64,000 bases of DNA from assembly GCF_001552355.1 (NCBI RefSeq), contig NZ_BCRA01000021.1:1-64000 (forward strand), written 5' to 3'. The position numbers and the translations under genes were made by a program. Source of the DNA: Microbacterium resistens NBRC 103078. GTDB lineage: Bacteria; Actinomycetota; Actinomycetes; Actinomycetales; Microbacteriaceae. This document shows, in pieces, positions 54,194-61,345 of this stretch; within the stretch, counting starts at the first letter, position 1; every line of letters begins with the position of its first letter. The notes below the pieces were generated by a model. It was not told the origin of the DNA. It worked only from the letters and a program-made list of their open reading frames with translations, and did no database searches.

Positions 54194-55464
54194 GCGGATC
54201 CCTTCCGTGCGGGCGCAGAAGTCCCCATCGTACGCGGGGCGAGGGCCCGGATCGCCCGGTAGACCCGTTCGGCGTTGCGGCCGTCGCGGTACGCGTGCAT
54301 CTCCGCGCTGACCGCGGCCGAGCGGCGACGGCGGGCGGCGTGCTCCTCGGGGTCGGCGAGGACACGACGCAGCTGCGCCGACGCGGTGGCCCAGTCCCGC
54401 GCGAAGTCGTCGCCGGCCAGTTCCCGGTAGGAGCCGTAGAAGCCGCGGGTCCGGGCGTAGTCCTCGGGATCGGGTGCCAGATACACCACGGGCATCCCGA
54501 GCAGTCCCACATCGTACGCGAGCGAGGAGTAGTCCGTGACGAGGACGTCGATCGACGCCAGCACCGGCGTCACGTCCGCGAGGACGTCCGCACCGAGCGC
54601 ACGGACCCGGTCCGTGGGGAACGGCGGCCGGTACACACCCGCGCCGAGCGGGTGGGAGCGGACGATCAGCACCGCGTTCTCGTCCCGCAGCACCTGCTCG
54701 ATGTGCGCCCACTCCGCCTCGTCGGGGACCGCGGGGTCCGCGGCCCCGTCCCGCCACGTCGGCGCATAGAGGATCGTGCGCGCCCCGTCGGGGAGCCGCC
54801 CGATCGCCGCGTCACGGAGTGCGGCGGCCGACGCACGGCGCTCCTCGGGGTCGCCGTGCGAGAGGACGTCCACACGGGGTTCGCCGGTCACGAGCACCTG
54901 CTCCACCCCGAGCCCGAAGGCGGACTCCAAGCGCCCACGCGCGCGTTCGGAGGCGGCGGGAAGGACCCGGATCCGCCGCACCGACTCGCGGTACAGCACT
55001 CCCAGCAGCCGTGGGAGCAGCCGGGAGCGCGGGAGGAACGCGCTCTGCACGGTCGCCGGGGAGTCCAGGCCGATGCGCTTGAGCGGGATGCCGTGCCAGA
55101 GCTGCACGACGAACGCCCCCGAGGACGCGTAGCGGTTCACGTCGCCGAGGCCATGGGTGACGACGACGACGCCCGCGCGGGCCGTCGCCCACCATCCGCG
55201 GATGCCGCCCTTGCGCGCGGTGCGGATCCCGTGCGCCGCGGCCTCGCGATCCTCACGGTCCGATGAGGTGAGCCACAGCGGATCCACGCCATGCGCGCGG
55301 GCCACGCGCCACAGGGCGAGCGCGCCGTCCCCGATCCCCGCCCCGCAGCCGATCACCCATCCCCCGCTGCGCGGGATCACCAGGTTCGCCAGGCGTCCCG
55401 CGGCGTACAGCGGCGCGCGCAGCAGCTTGCCGGCGTTGCCCGTGCGGAAGGAGAAGGACGCCAC
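54190..55464 (-). CDS. CDP-glycerol glycerophosphotransferase
   Basis: This 424-residue TagB/TagF-like enzyme has 'FVVQLWHGIPLKRIGLDSPA', 'ILYAPTWRDGAADPAVPDEA', 'LIVRSHPLGAGVYRPPFP' and DYSS in 'VLVTDYSSLAYDVGLLGMPV'. The start is GTG at 55464, buried in a strong stem-loop (55455-55493). It is followed by the second glycerophosphotransferase (ATGA overlap). It is downstream of htrA on the same strand but separated by the hairpin. Confidence 0.9.
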   Translation of the reverse strand: MASFSFRTGNAGKLLRAPLYAAGRLANLVIPRSGGWVIGCGAGIGDGALALWRVARAHGVDPLWLTSSDREDREAAAHGIRTARKGGIRGWWATARAGVVVVTHGLGDVNRYASSGAFVVQLWHGIPLKRIGLDSPATVQSAFLPRSRLLPRLLGVLYRESVRRIRVLPAASERARGRLESAFGLGVEQVLVTGEPRVDVLSHGDPEERRASAAALRDAAIGRLPDGARTILYAPTWRDGAADPAVPDEAEWAHIEQVLRDENAVLIVRSHPLGAGVYRPPFPTDRVRALGADVLADVTPVLASIDVLVTDYSSLAYDVGLLGMPVVYLAPDPEDYARTRGFYGSYRELAGDDFARDWATASAQLRRVLADPEEHAARRRRSAAVSAEMHAYRDGRNAERVYRAIRALAPRTMGTSAPARKGSA

Positions 55465-55493
55465 CCCGCGAGCCTATCGCGGGGTGGCGTCCT
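55455..55493 (-). terminator. Stem-loop overlapping the start codon of the glycerophosphotransferase gene
   Basis: Exact 17-base arms 55455-55471 and 55477-55493 surround a 5-base loop. The GTG start at 55464 lies in one arm. The structure begins 60 bp after the htrA stop, so it may end htrA transcription, or hide the start codon of the next gene and control its translation. Confidence 0.6.
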
Positions 55494-55553
55494 CGATTCT
55501 GACCATCGGTCAGTCCGGAGCGGTCCCCAGGGGGAGCACAGGACCGCAACCGG

Positions 55554-57050
55554 TCACAGCGACAGCGTCCCCAATGTCGCCGTGGTCTTCTGCTCGCGTC
55601 CGTCGCGAACGTAGGTGATCTCGACCTTGCTGCCCGCGGCGGCCGCGCGGACCTGCGCCGTGAGGTCCGAGGCGTCGGTGATCGGCGCCCCGTCGAGCGA
55701 CGTCACGATGTCCCCGGAGCGCAGTCCCGCGGCCTCGGCGGCACCGCCCGGCGTGAGGTCCTGGATCGCAGCGCCGACGACCTGGGCGTCCTGCAGGCCG
55801 CTGGCGGAGCGGACGGTCGCGCCGAGCAGCCCGTGGGTCGCCGCACCGGTCTCGATGATCTCCTGGGAGACGCGCTGGGCGATGTCCGAGGGGATCGCGA
55901 AGCCTACGCCGATGTTCCCCGACTGGCCAGACCCGGAGTTCCCGGCGCTCGCGATGGCCACGTTGATGCCGATCAGCTTGCCGTCGCCGTCGACCAGCGC
56001 CCCGCCGGAGTTGCCCGGGTTGATCGCCGCGTCCGTCTGGATCACGGCGACGGAGATGGTGTCGCCGGTCGACGGCGTGCTCTGCTCGCCGCGCCCCGGG
56101 AAGTCGAACTGGAACGGCTGCTGGTTCGGATCCTGCTGGTCGGGCTGCTGCTCATCCTGGTTCCCGTCCGACGGCAGCGCCGCGGACTGGATCTGGATGC
56201 TGCGGTTCAGGGCGCTGACGATGCCGGTCGTCACGGAGTTCGACAGCCCCAGCGGAGCGCCCACGGCGACCGTGAGGGACCCGACGTTGAGGTCGGACGA
56301 GTCCGCGAACTCGATCGGCGTGAGATCGGCCGTGTCCGCGACCTTGATGACGGCGAGGTCGTAGACGGGGTCGACACCGACGATCTCCGCGTCGAGCAGT
56401 CGCCCGTCCGAGGTCGTCACGCGGATCGAGGGGTCGGCGGCCTCGCCGTCGAGCGTCACCACGTGCGCATTGGTGAGGATGTGGCCCTTCTTGTCGAGCA
56501 CCACGCCGGATCCGCTGCCGCTCGCCGAGGAGCCGGCGACCTCGATCGTCACCACGGAGGGGACGACCTTGGACGCGATCGCGGTCGCCTCGGACACGGA
56601 CTCGGGGTTGTTCACCGTGACCGTGGAAGGGCCGGCAGCCGGGGAGGACGACGACGGCGGGTTGAGCTGGTTCCCCAGGACGCTCCCGCCGAAGCCCGCC
56701 GCACCGCCGACGAGCGCGGCGGCCAGGAAGATCGCGGCGACCTTCGTGGCGCCGATCCCGGCCTTGCGCTCCTTGGGCTTGTCGGCCGCCCCGGTCACTG
56801 CCGGACCGAACGCGGCGCCGGTGGCGTGGGGCGCGGAGACGCCGTACGGCGTCGGCTGCGGGTGTGTGCCGCTCGGCGGGATCGGCTCCGTGACAGCGGT
56901 CGCGGTGGCGTCGGCGGCGGGCGCGGCGCCCGCCGTGAACGCGTTCGACGCGGTCCCCGGGGCCGGCGCCGCCGACGTGCCCTGCGAGGAGAACGCCGCC
57001 GGGACGTCGTGACCGGCACCGGATTCGGGGCGGGGGGTCTGTTCGTTCAT
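55554..57050 (-). CDS. htrA: HtrA/DegP-family serine protease with PDZ domain
   Basis: This 498-residue membrane-anchored protease has a cytoplasmic Pro/Ala-rich N-terminus (1-~105), a transmembrane helix (~107-130), a trypsin-like domain (~150-395) with His196 ('ILTNAHVV'), Asp231 ('VYDLAVIKVA') and Ser348 ('NPGNSGGALVDGDG'), and a C-terminal PDZ domain (~400-490). A Gln/Asp-rich insert (near residue 280-320) lies in the protease domain. The start is ATG at 57050, six bases after AAGGAG. It degrades or refolds damaged envelope proteins. Confidence 0.95.
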   Translation of the reverse strand: MNEQTPRPESGAGHDVPAAFSSQGTSAAPAPGTASNAFTAGAAPAADATATAVTEPIPPSGTHPQPTPYGVSAPHATGAAFGPAVTGAADKPKERKAGIGATKVAAIFLAAALVGGAAGFGGSVLGNQLNPPSSSSPAAGPSTVTVNNPESVSEATAIASKVVPSVVTIEVAGSSASGSGSGVVLDKKGHILTNAHVVTLDGEAADPSIRVTTSDGRLLDAEIVGVDPVYDLAVIKVADTADLTPIEFADSSDLNVGSLTVAVGAPLGLSNSVTTGIVSALNRSIQIQSAALPSDGNQDEQQPDQQDPNQQPFQFDFPGRGEQSTPSTGDTISVAVIQTDAAINPGNSGGALVDGDGKLIGINVAIASAGNSGSGQSGNIGVGFAIPSDIAQRVSQEIIETGAATHGLLGATVRSASGLQDAQVVGAAIQDLTPGGAAEAAGLRSGDIVTSLDGAPITDASDLTAQVRAAAAGSKVEITYVRDGREQKTTATLGTLSL

Positions 57051-57148
57051 TTCTGCTCCTTCGGACATCGCCCTTACAGAGTCGCGTGCGCATCTGTGCG
57101 TTTCTTATGCCGCGCTTGGGATTCCGCTATGCCGTTACCCTGGCCTGC

Positions 57149-58351
57149 ATGGGAATCGTGTCCGGCGCCTGGCGGCGCACTGCCCGCGGCGCCGGCCTCC
57201 TCACCGCGCAGGGCGGCGTGGCGCCCACCATCTTCGCAGAGATGTCGGCCCTCGCGGCCCGGACGGGCGCGATCAACCTCGGACAGGGATTCCCCGACGA
57301 GGGCGGGCCCGCGGAGGTCCTCGACGCCGCCCGCGCCGCGATCGACACGGGCGCGAACCAGTACCCGCCAGGACGCGGACGCCCCGAGCTCCTCCAGGCG
57401 ATCGCGGAGCATCAGCGGAGGTTCTACGGCCTCGACGTGGACCCCGAACGCGAGGTGATCGTCACGGCGGGAGCCACGGAGGCGATCGCCGCGTCGCTCC
57501 TCGCCCTCGTCGGATCGCCGGACGACGAGGTCGTCGTCCTCGAGCCGTTTTACGACTCCTACGCCGCCGTCGTGGCGCTCGCGGGGGCACGCCTTCGCAC
57601 CGTTCCGCTGCGCCGGCCCGACTTCCAGCCGGATCCCGCCGATCTCGCCCGGGCGATCACCGACCGTACGCGGATCATCCTCGTGAACGACCCGCACAAT
57701 CCCACCGGAACGGTCCTCTCCGCCGAGGTGCGCGCGGAGATCGTCCGGCTGGCCGAACGCCATGACGCCGTCATCGTCACCGACGAGGTGTACGAGCACC
57801 TCGCGTTCGACGGCGCGCACGTCCCGCTCGCCACGCTGCCGGGCGCCCGGGAGCGCACGCTCACCATCTCCTCCGCGGGGAAGACGTTCTCCGTCACCGG
57901 CTGGAAGGTCGGCTGGGTCCACGGGCCGGCGGACCTGATCACCGCCGTGCTGACCGTCAAGCAGTTCCTCACCTACGTCAACGCCGGCCCGTTCCAGCCC
58001 GCCGTCGCGATCGGACTGGGCCTTCCCGACGCGTTTTTCCAGGACGCCCGCACCGCCCTGCAGGAGAAGCACGCGCTCCTCGCTCGTGGGCTGGAGGCCG
58101 CCGGCTTCGAGGTGACCGCCCCGCAGGGCGGATACTTCACGGTCGCCGACGCCACCGCGCTCGGCGGGAGCGACGCCGACGCCTTCTGCCGGAGCCTCCC
58201 GGAGCGGTGCGGTGTGGTGGCGATCCCGCTGTCGGCCTTCGTGCTCCCCGAGCACCGTCGTGACTACGCCGGGCTCGTCCGCTTCGCCGCGTGCAAGCGG
58301 ACCGCGGTGATCGCCGAAGCGTCGGAGAGGCTCGCCGCGCTCCGCGCCTGA
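57149..58351 (+). CDS. Class I/II pyridoxal-phosphate aminotransferase
   Basis: This 400-residue PLP enzyme shows 'AINLGQGFPDEGGPAEVLDA', 'VTAGATEAIAASLLALVG', 'NDPHNPTGTVLSA', 'VTDEVYEHLAF' and the Schiff-base lysine in 'TISSAGKTFSVTGWKVGW'. It resembles the kynurenine/glutamine transaminase and N-succinyldiaminopimelate aminotransferase (DapC) group. The next gene is a nitrilase-fold hydrolase, which would fit a glutamine transaminase/omega-amidase pair. Start ATG at 57149. Confidence 0.88.
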   Translation: MGIVSGAWRRTARGAGLLTAQGGVAPTIFAEMSALAARTGAINLGQGFPDEGGPAEVLDAARAAIDTGANQYPPGRGRPELLQAIAEHQRRFYGLDVDPEREVIVTAGATEAIAASLLALVGSPDDEVVVLEPFYDSYAAVVALAGARLRTVPLRRPDFQPDPADLARAITDRTRIILVNDPHNPTGTVLSAEVRAEIVRLAERHDAVIVTDEVYEHLAFDGAHVPLATLPGARERTLTISSAGKTFSVTGWKVGWVHGPADLITAVLTVKQFLTYVNAGPFQPAVAIGLGLPDAFFQDARTALQEKHALLARGLEAAGFEVTAPQGGYFTVADATALGGSDADAFCRSLPERCGVVAIPLSAFVLPEHRRDYAGLVRFAACKRTAVIAEASERLAALRA

Positions 58352-58379
58352 CGGCGCGACTTCGGTCTGCGGGTGCGCC

Positions 58380-59195
58380 TCAGTCCGCCCGTCGCGGAAC
58401 GACGGCGTAGCGTCGCAGCCGCAGCACGGGGTTGACCTCCCGGACGCGGGCGACGAGCGCCGGATCGAGCTCGGCGACCGCGATCCCCTCGCCGGTGCCG
58501 ACGGCGGCGACCGTGACGCCCTGCGGGTCGATGACGGCGGAGTGGCCCACCCCGATCGGCGTCGGGTGGTCCGCGGCGAGCACGTAGACGGTGTTCTCGA
58601 TGGCTCGTGCGGTCAGGAGCGTCTGCCAGTGGTGCTCCTTGAGCGGCCCGCGCACCCACTCCGCCGGCACCACGATCGCATCCGCCCCGGCGTCCACCAG
58701 CGTGCGGGCGACCTCGGGGAATCGCAGGTCGTAGCAGGTCATCAGACCGATGCGGATCCCGTCGACGTCGACCGTCTCGGGGGTCCGGAGATCGCCTTCC
58801 GCGATCCAGTCCGACTCGCGTTGTCCGAACGCGTCGTAGAGGTGCTGCTTGCGGTAGCGGGCGCGGATCCCGTCCATGTCTACCGCGACGAGAGTGTTGT
58901 GCACGTGTGCGCCGTCGCCCGCCTGCTCCACGAGTCCGGCGACGAGGACGACCCCGTGCGCGGCGGCGAGCGCGCGGAGCCGGCGGGTGAACGGCCCGTC
59001 GAGGGCCTCGGCGTTGTCCGTGAGCGTCTCGTCCATCGGATCGACGAAGAAGCTCGTGTACTCCGGGAAGACCACCACGCGCGCGCCGCGTTCCGCAGCC
59101 GCGGCGGTCAGCTCCGCGACCCGGTCGAGGTTGGCCGCCCTGTCCGCGGTCGGAGCGAACTGGCACACGGCGACGAGGAGCGCGGAGGCGGTCAT
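58380..59195 (-). CDS. Carbon-nitrogen hydrolase, possible omega-amidase
   Basis: This 271-residue nitrilase-superfamily amidase has the Glu-Lys-Cys triad Glu45 ('VVVFPEYTSFF'), Lys116 ('ARYRKQHLYDAFG') and Cys154 ('IGLMTCYDLRFPE'). The latter segment is typical of Nit1/Nit2 branch enzymes, which hydrolyse omega-amides such as alpha-ketoglutaramate. Start ATG at 59195. It is convergent with an aminotransferase gene of the glutamine transaminase group, 28 bp away. Confidence 0.88.
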   Translation of the reverse strand: MTASALLVAVCQFAPTADRAANLDRVAELTAAAAERGARVVVFPEYTSFFVDPMDETLTDNAEALDGPFTRRLRALAAAHGVVLVAGLVEQAGDGAHVHNTLVAVDMDGIRARYRKQHLYDAFGQRESDWIAEGDLRTPETVDVDGIRIGLMTCYDLRFPEVARTLVDAGADAIVVPAEWVRGPLKEHHWQTLLTARAIENTVYVLAADHPTPIGVGHSAVIDPQGVTVAAVGTGEGIAVAELDPALVARVREVNPVLRLRRYAVVPRRAD

Positions 59196-59219
59196 GCGCC
59201 CATCCTCCCTCATCCCTGA

Positions 59220-59627
59220 TCAGACGCCGAGCCCGGCCAACAGATCCTCCACGCGCGCACGGATCTCGTCCCGGATCGGGCGGACCGCTTCGATCCCCTG
59301 ACCCGCGGGATCCTCGAGCTGCCAGTCCTCGTAGCGCTTGCCGGGGAAGAACGGGCACGCGTCGCCGCACCCCATCGTGATCACGACGTCGGAGTCCTGC
59401 ACGGCCTCCGTCGTGAGGACCTTCGGCTGCTCGCCGGCGATGTCGATCCCGGCCTCGGCCATCGCGGCGACGGCGACGGGGTTGATGCGCTCCGCCGGGA
59501 GCGAGCCCGCCGAGCGGACCTCCACACGGTCGCCCGCGAGGGCCCGGACGAAGCCGGCGGCCATCTGCGAGCGCCCGGCGTTGTGCACGCAGACGAAGAG
59601 GACGGAGGGGATGCGCGAATCGGTCAT
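59220..59627 (-). CDS. arsC: Arsenate reductase (low-molecular-weight phosphatase fold)
   Basis: This 135-residue enzyme reduces arsenate to arsenite. The phosphate loop is CX5R with Cys13 and Arg19 ('VLFVCVHNAGRSQMAAG'), and the relay cysteines Cys87 and Cys91 are in 'VITMGCGDACPFFPGKRYED'. The start is ATG at 59627, after AGGAG. No arsR, acr3 or arsB gene is adjacent, so the reduced product must be exported by a transporter elsewhere. Confidence 0.94.
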   Translation of the reverse strand: MTDSRIPSVLFVCVHNAGRSQMAAGFVRALAGDRVEVRSAGSLPAERINPVAVAAMAEAGIDIAGEQPKVLTTEAVQDSDVVITMGCGDACPFFPGKRYEDWQLEDPAGQGIEAVRPIRDEIRARVEDLLAGLGV

Positions 59628-59927
59628 CGTCTGCTCCTGAGGGGGATCGTGCGTCCATTCCATCACGCCGCCGGGTCGCGGGAACCACGCTGCACGCTCG
59701 GGGGCTTTATCCGAGAGCGAAGATGCGACGCCCGGAGCACCCGGCACAGGAGTTCCTCCGTGTCCCCAACTCCTGGAGGCTGTGGACCTGAAGGCAGGGG
59801 CCGGGTAGATCCGCATACCAGAGAGATCGCGAGGACACCGATCCTTCGAATGCACCTATGGTTTCGGTGCCACATTGCATTCCAGTCTGCTAGGAATGCC
59901 TCACCGCAGACGCGGAAGGAGAAGACG
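59628..59927. other. 300-bp intergenic region upstream of arsC and the secreted protein gene
   Basis: This divergent region has no convincing gene. Composition is noticeably less GC-rich from ~59840 on. A perfect 7-base inverted repeat, GCATTCC/GGAATGC (59877-59883 and 59893-59899, 9-base spacer), lies 29 bp before the secreted protein gene start and could be its operator. Confidence 0.5.
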
Positions 59928-60236
59928 ATGAAGATCATCCGCACACCCGGGGCCTTCATGGCGGGCCTGGTCGTCCTCGCGGGGAGCGTGTTCACAGGAC
60001 CGTCGATCGCGACGGCGGCGCCGCTGACGGCAGAGGCGGCCGGTCCGGCGTCAGCGACCGTGGGCCCGCAGATCAACCGGTGGGTCCGGGAGGAACGAGA
60101 CCACTTCAAGTCCCGAGCGACATGCGAGGCGCGAGGGGCGTGGTATGTGGCGAACACACCTGCGCTGGACCACTACTGCTATCTGATCCCGGGGGACGCC
60201 AAGTGGTCGCTCGATCTGTACTGGCCGAACTTCTGA
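59928..60236 (+). CDS. Small secreted protein, unknown
   Basis: This 102-residue protein has a classical signal peptide (residues ~1-33, 'FMAGLVVLAGSVFTGPSIAT' then AAP). The mature part is ~68 residues with exactly two cysteines, 'SRATCEARGAWYVAN' and 'LDHYCYLIPGD', which could form a disulfide, and aromatic-rich ends ('WSLDLYWPNF'). A strong GGAAGGAGAAG ribosome site precedes the ATG. No family was recognised. The next gene overlaps its 3' end by 34 bp. Confidence 0.7.
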   Translation: MKIIRTPGAFMAGLVVLAGSVFTGPSIATAAPLTAEAAGPASATVGPQINRWVREERDHFKSRATCEARGAWYVANTPALDHYCYLIPGDAKWSLDLYWPNF

Positions 60237-60718
60237 TCGCCCCCGGCCAGCGGGTCACGACGGTCGGCCGGCTGGACGGGACCCCGGGCCATCCGACGGC
60301 GACGCTATGGACACTGTTTCCCCAGGACCCGACCAGCACGCAACGCCTGCAGGGCGGATCCGTCGTCGTCCACGGGACCCAGGTCAGTACCGCCGCTCGA
60401 GGCGTCCCCGTCGTCGTCAACGGAGTGTGGGACGGTACGGAGATCCACGACGCTCAGCTGAAACCCGCCCGCGACGAAGAACTCCGCATCGTGACCGTCC
60501 TCGGCGATCCCGACCACCCGCCACCGCCCGAGGTGGCAGACGAGATACGCCTCGCCGCGTTGGAGGAGCGCGACGCGGTTGCGACCACCATCAGCTTCGG
60601 AGGCTCCCAAGAGCGCGTACACCACTACGTCCTCACCGTGACGAAGGGACTGATCGACGTCGTCGACCGCGGACTGATCCGCACCGAGATCCGCGTCGCG
60701 ATCACCCCCGAACGCTAG
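60203..60718 (+). CDS. Unknown protein overlapping the secreted protein gene
   Basis: This 171-residue protein shows no recognised family. The N-terminal ~80 residues alternate in an OB-fold-like way ('APGQRVTTVGRLDGTPGHPT', 'GGSVVVHGTQVST', 'VVVNGVWDGTEIHDAQL'); the C-terminal half is helix-rich with 'PPPPEVADEIRLAALEERDA' and an exposed beta segment 'RVHHYVLTVTKGLIDVVDRG'. There is no signal peptide. The likely start is GTG at 60203, inside the upstream gene, so the pair is probably co-translated. Confidence 0.5.
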   Translation: MVARSVLAELLIAPGQRVTTVGRLDGTPGHPTATLWTLFPQDPTSTQRLQGGSVVVHGTQVSTAARGVPVVVNGVWDGTEIHDAQLKPARDEELRIVTVLGDPDHPPPPEVADEIRLAALEERDAVATTISFGGSQERVHHYVLTVTKGLIDVVDRGLIRTEIRVAITPER

Positions 60719-60810
60719 ACAGGAAGACCGGCGGAACACGTATGGGTGACGGCACCATGCCCGATGCCCGCACAGAGCCCCTGGTCCGACCCGACGCACT
60801 AAGGAATGGC

Positions 60811-60851
60811 GAAGGCCCCCTGATCGGATTTCTCCTGATCAGGGGGCCTTC
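60811..60851. terminator. Hairpin downstream of tRNA-Met
   Basis: Perfect 15-base arms (60811-60825 and 60837-60851) around an 11-base loop lie 6 bp after the 3' end of the minus-strand tRNA gene. It probably ends the tRNA transcript, and could also end the unknown plus-strand gene. Confidence 0.75.
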
Positions 60852-60856
60852 TCTTG

Positions 60857-60930
60857 TTGCGGGGACAGGATTTGAACCTGCGACCTCCGGGTTATGAGCC
60901 CGGCGAGCTACCGAACTGCTCCACCCCGCG
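60857..60930 (-). tRNA. Initiator tRNA-Met (anticodon CAT)
   Basis: The 74-nt cloverleaf has the initiator marks: first base C mispaired with A72, three G-C pairs in the anticodon stem (CCGGG-CTCATAA-CCCGG), and T-loop GGTTCAAATCC. The anticodon is CAT. CCA is not encoded. It lies between the DUF1918 gene and the unknown plus-strand genes. Confidence 0.96.
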
Positions 60931-61018
60931 GCACAAGAATTGAGCTTAGCACGGGTTCGGAGCGCGGTCGAATCGGGGCCGGATCCCGGGCGCGTCCCCC
61001 ACGCTCCGAGCCCCGGAC

Positions 61019-61207
61019 TCAGCCCTCCGAGGGCCGTTCGAGCTCGCAGTCCGGCCCGGGGAACACGAGCGACTCGTGCCCGTCGTCGAAGCGGATGCGG
61101 TACGGAGGCCCGCCGTCCTCACTGGTCTCGAGGACCTCGCCGTGGCGCTCCGCGCGACCGACCTGCGCGCCGTGGATCACGACACGATCGCCTGCGGTGA
61201 CATGCAT
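61019..61207 (-). CDS. DUF1918 protein
   Basis: This 62-residue protein has a typical DUF1918 pattern: 'MHVTAGDRVVIHGAQVGRAE', 'RHGEVLETSEDGGPPYRIRF' and 'DDGHESLVFPGPDCELE', an SH3-like small beta fold. It is widespread in actinobacteria with unknown role. It is the usual full length. Confidence 0.9.
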   Translation of the reverse strand: MHVTAGDRVVIHGAQVGRAERHGEVLETSEDGGPPYRIRFDDGHESLVFPGPDCELERPSEG

Positions 61208-61303
61208 GGGAAACCGCCTCTCCCCCGGCCTCCGCCGGGACGCCTGGAGTCCTCTCCAGTGTGCGCCGTCGCCGCACGATCCGCCAGGTCGGGACGGGAC
61301 ACG

Positions 61304-61340
61304 CGAGAGGCGCCTCCCCGGTGCGGGGAGGCGCCTCTCG
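61304..61340 (-). terminator. Terminator of the UPF0182 gene
   Basis: Exact 16-base arms (61304-61319 and 61325-61340) surround a 5-base loop just after the UPF0182 stop codon on the minus strand. Confidence 0.8.
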
Positions 61341-61345
61341 TGGTC

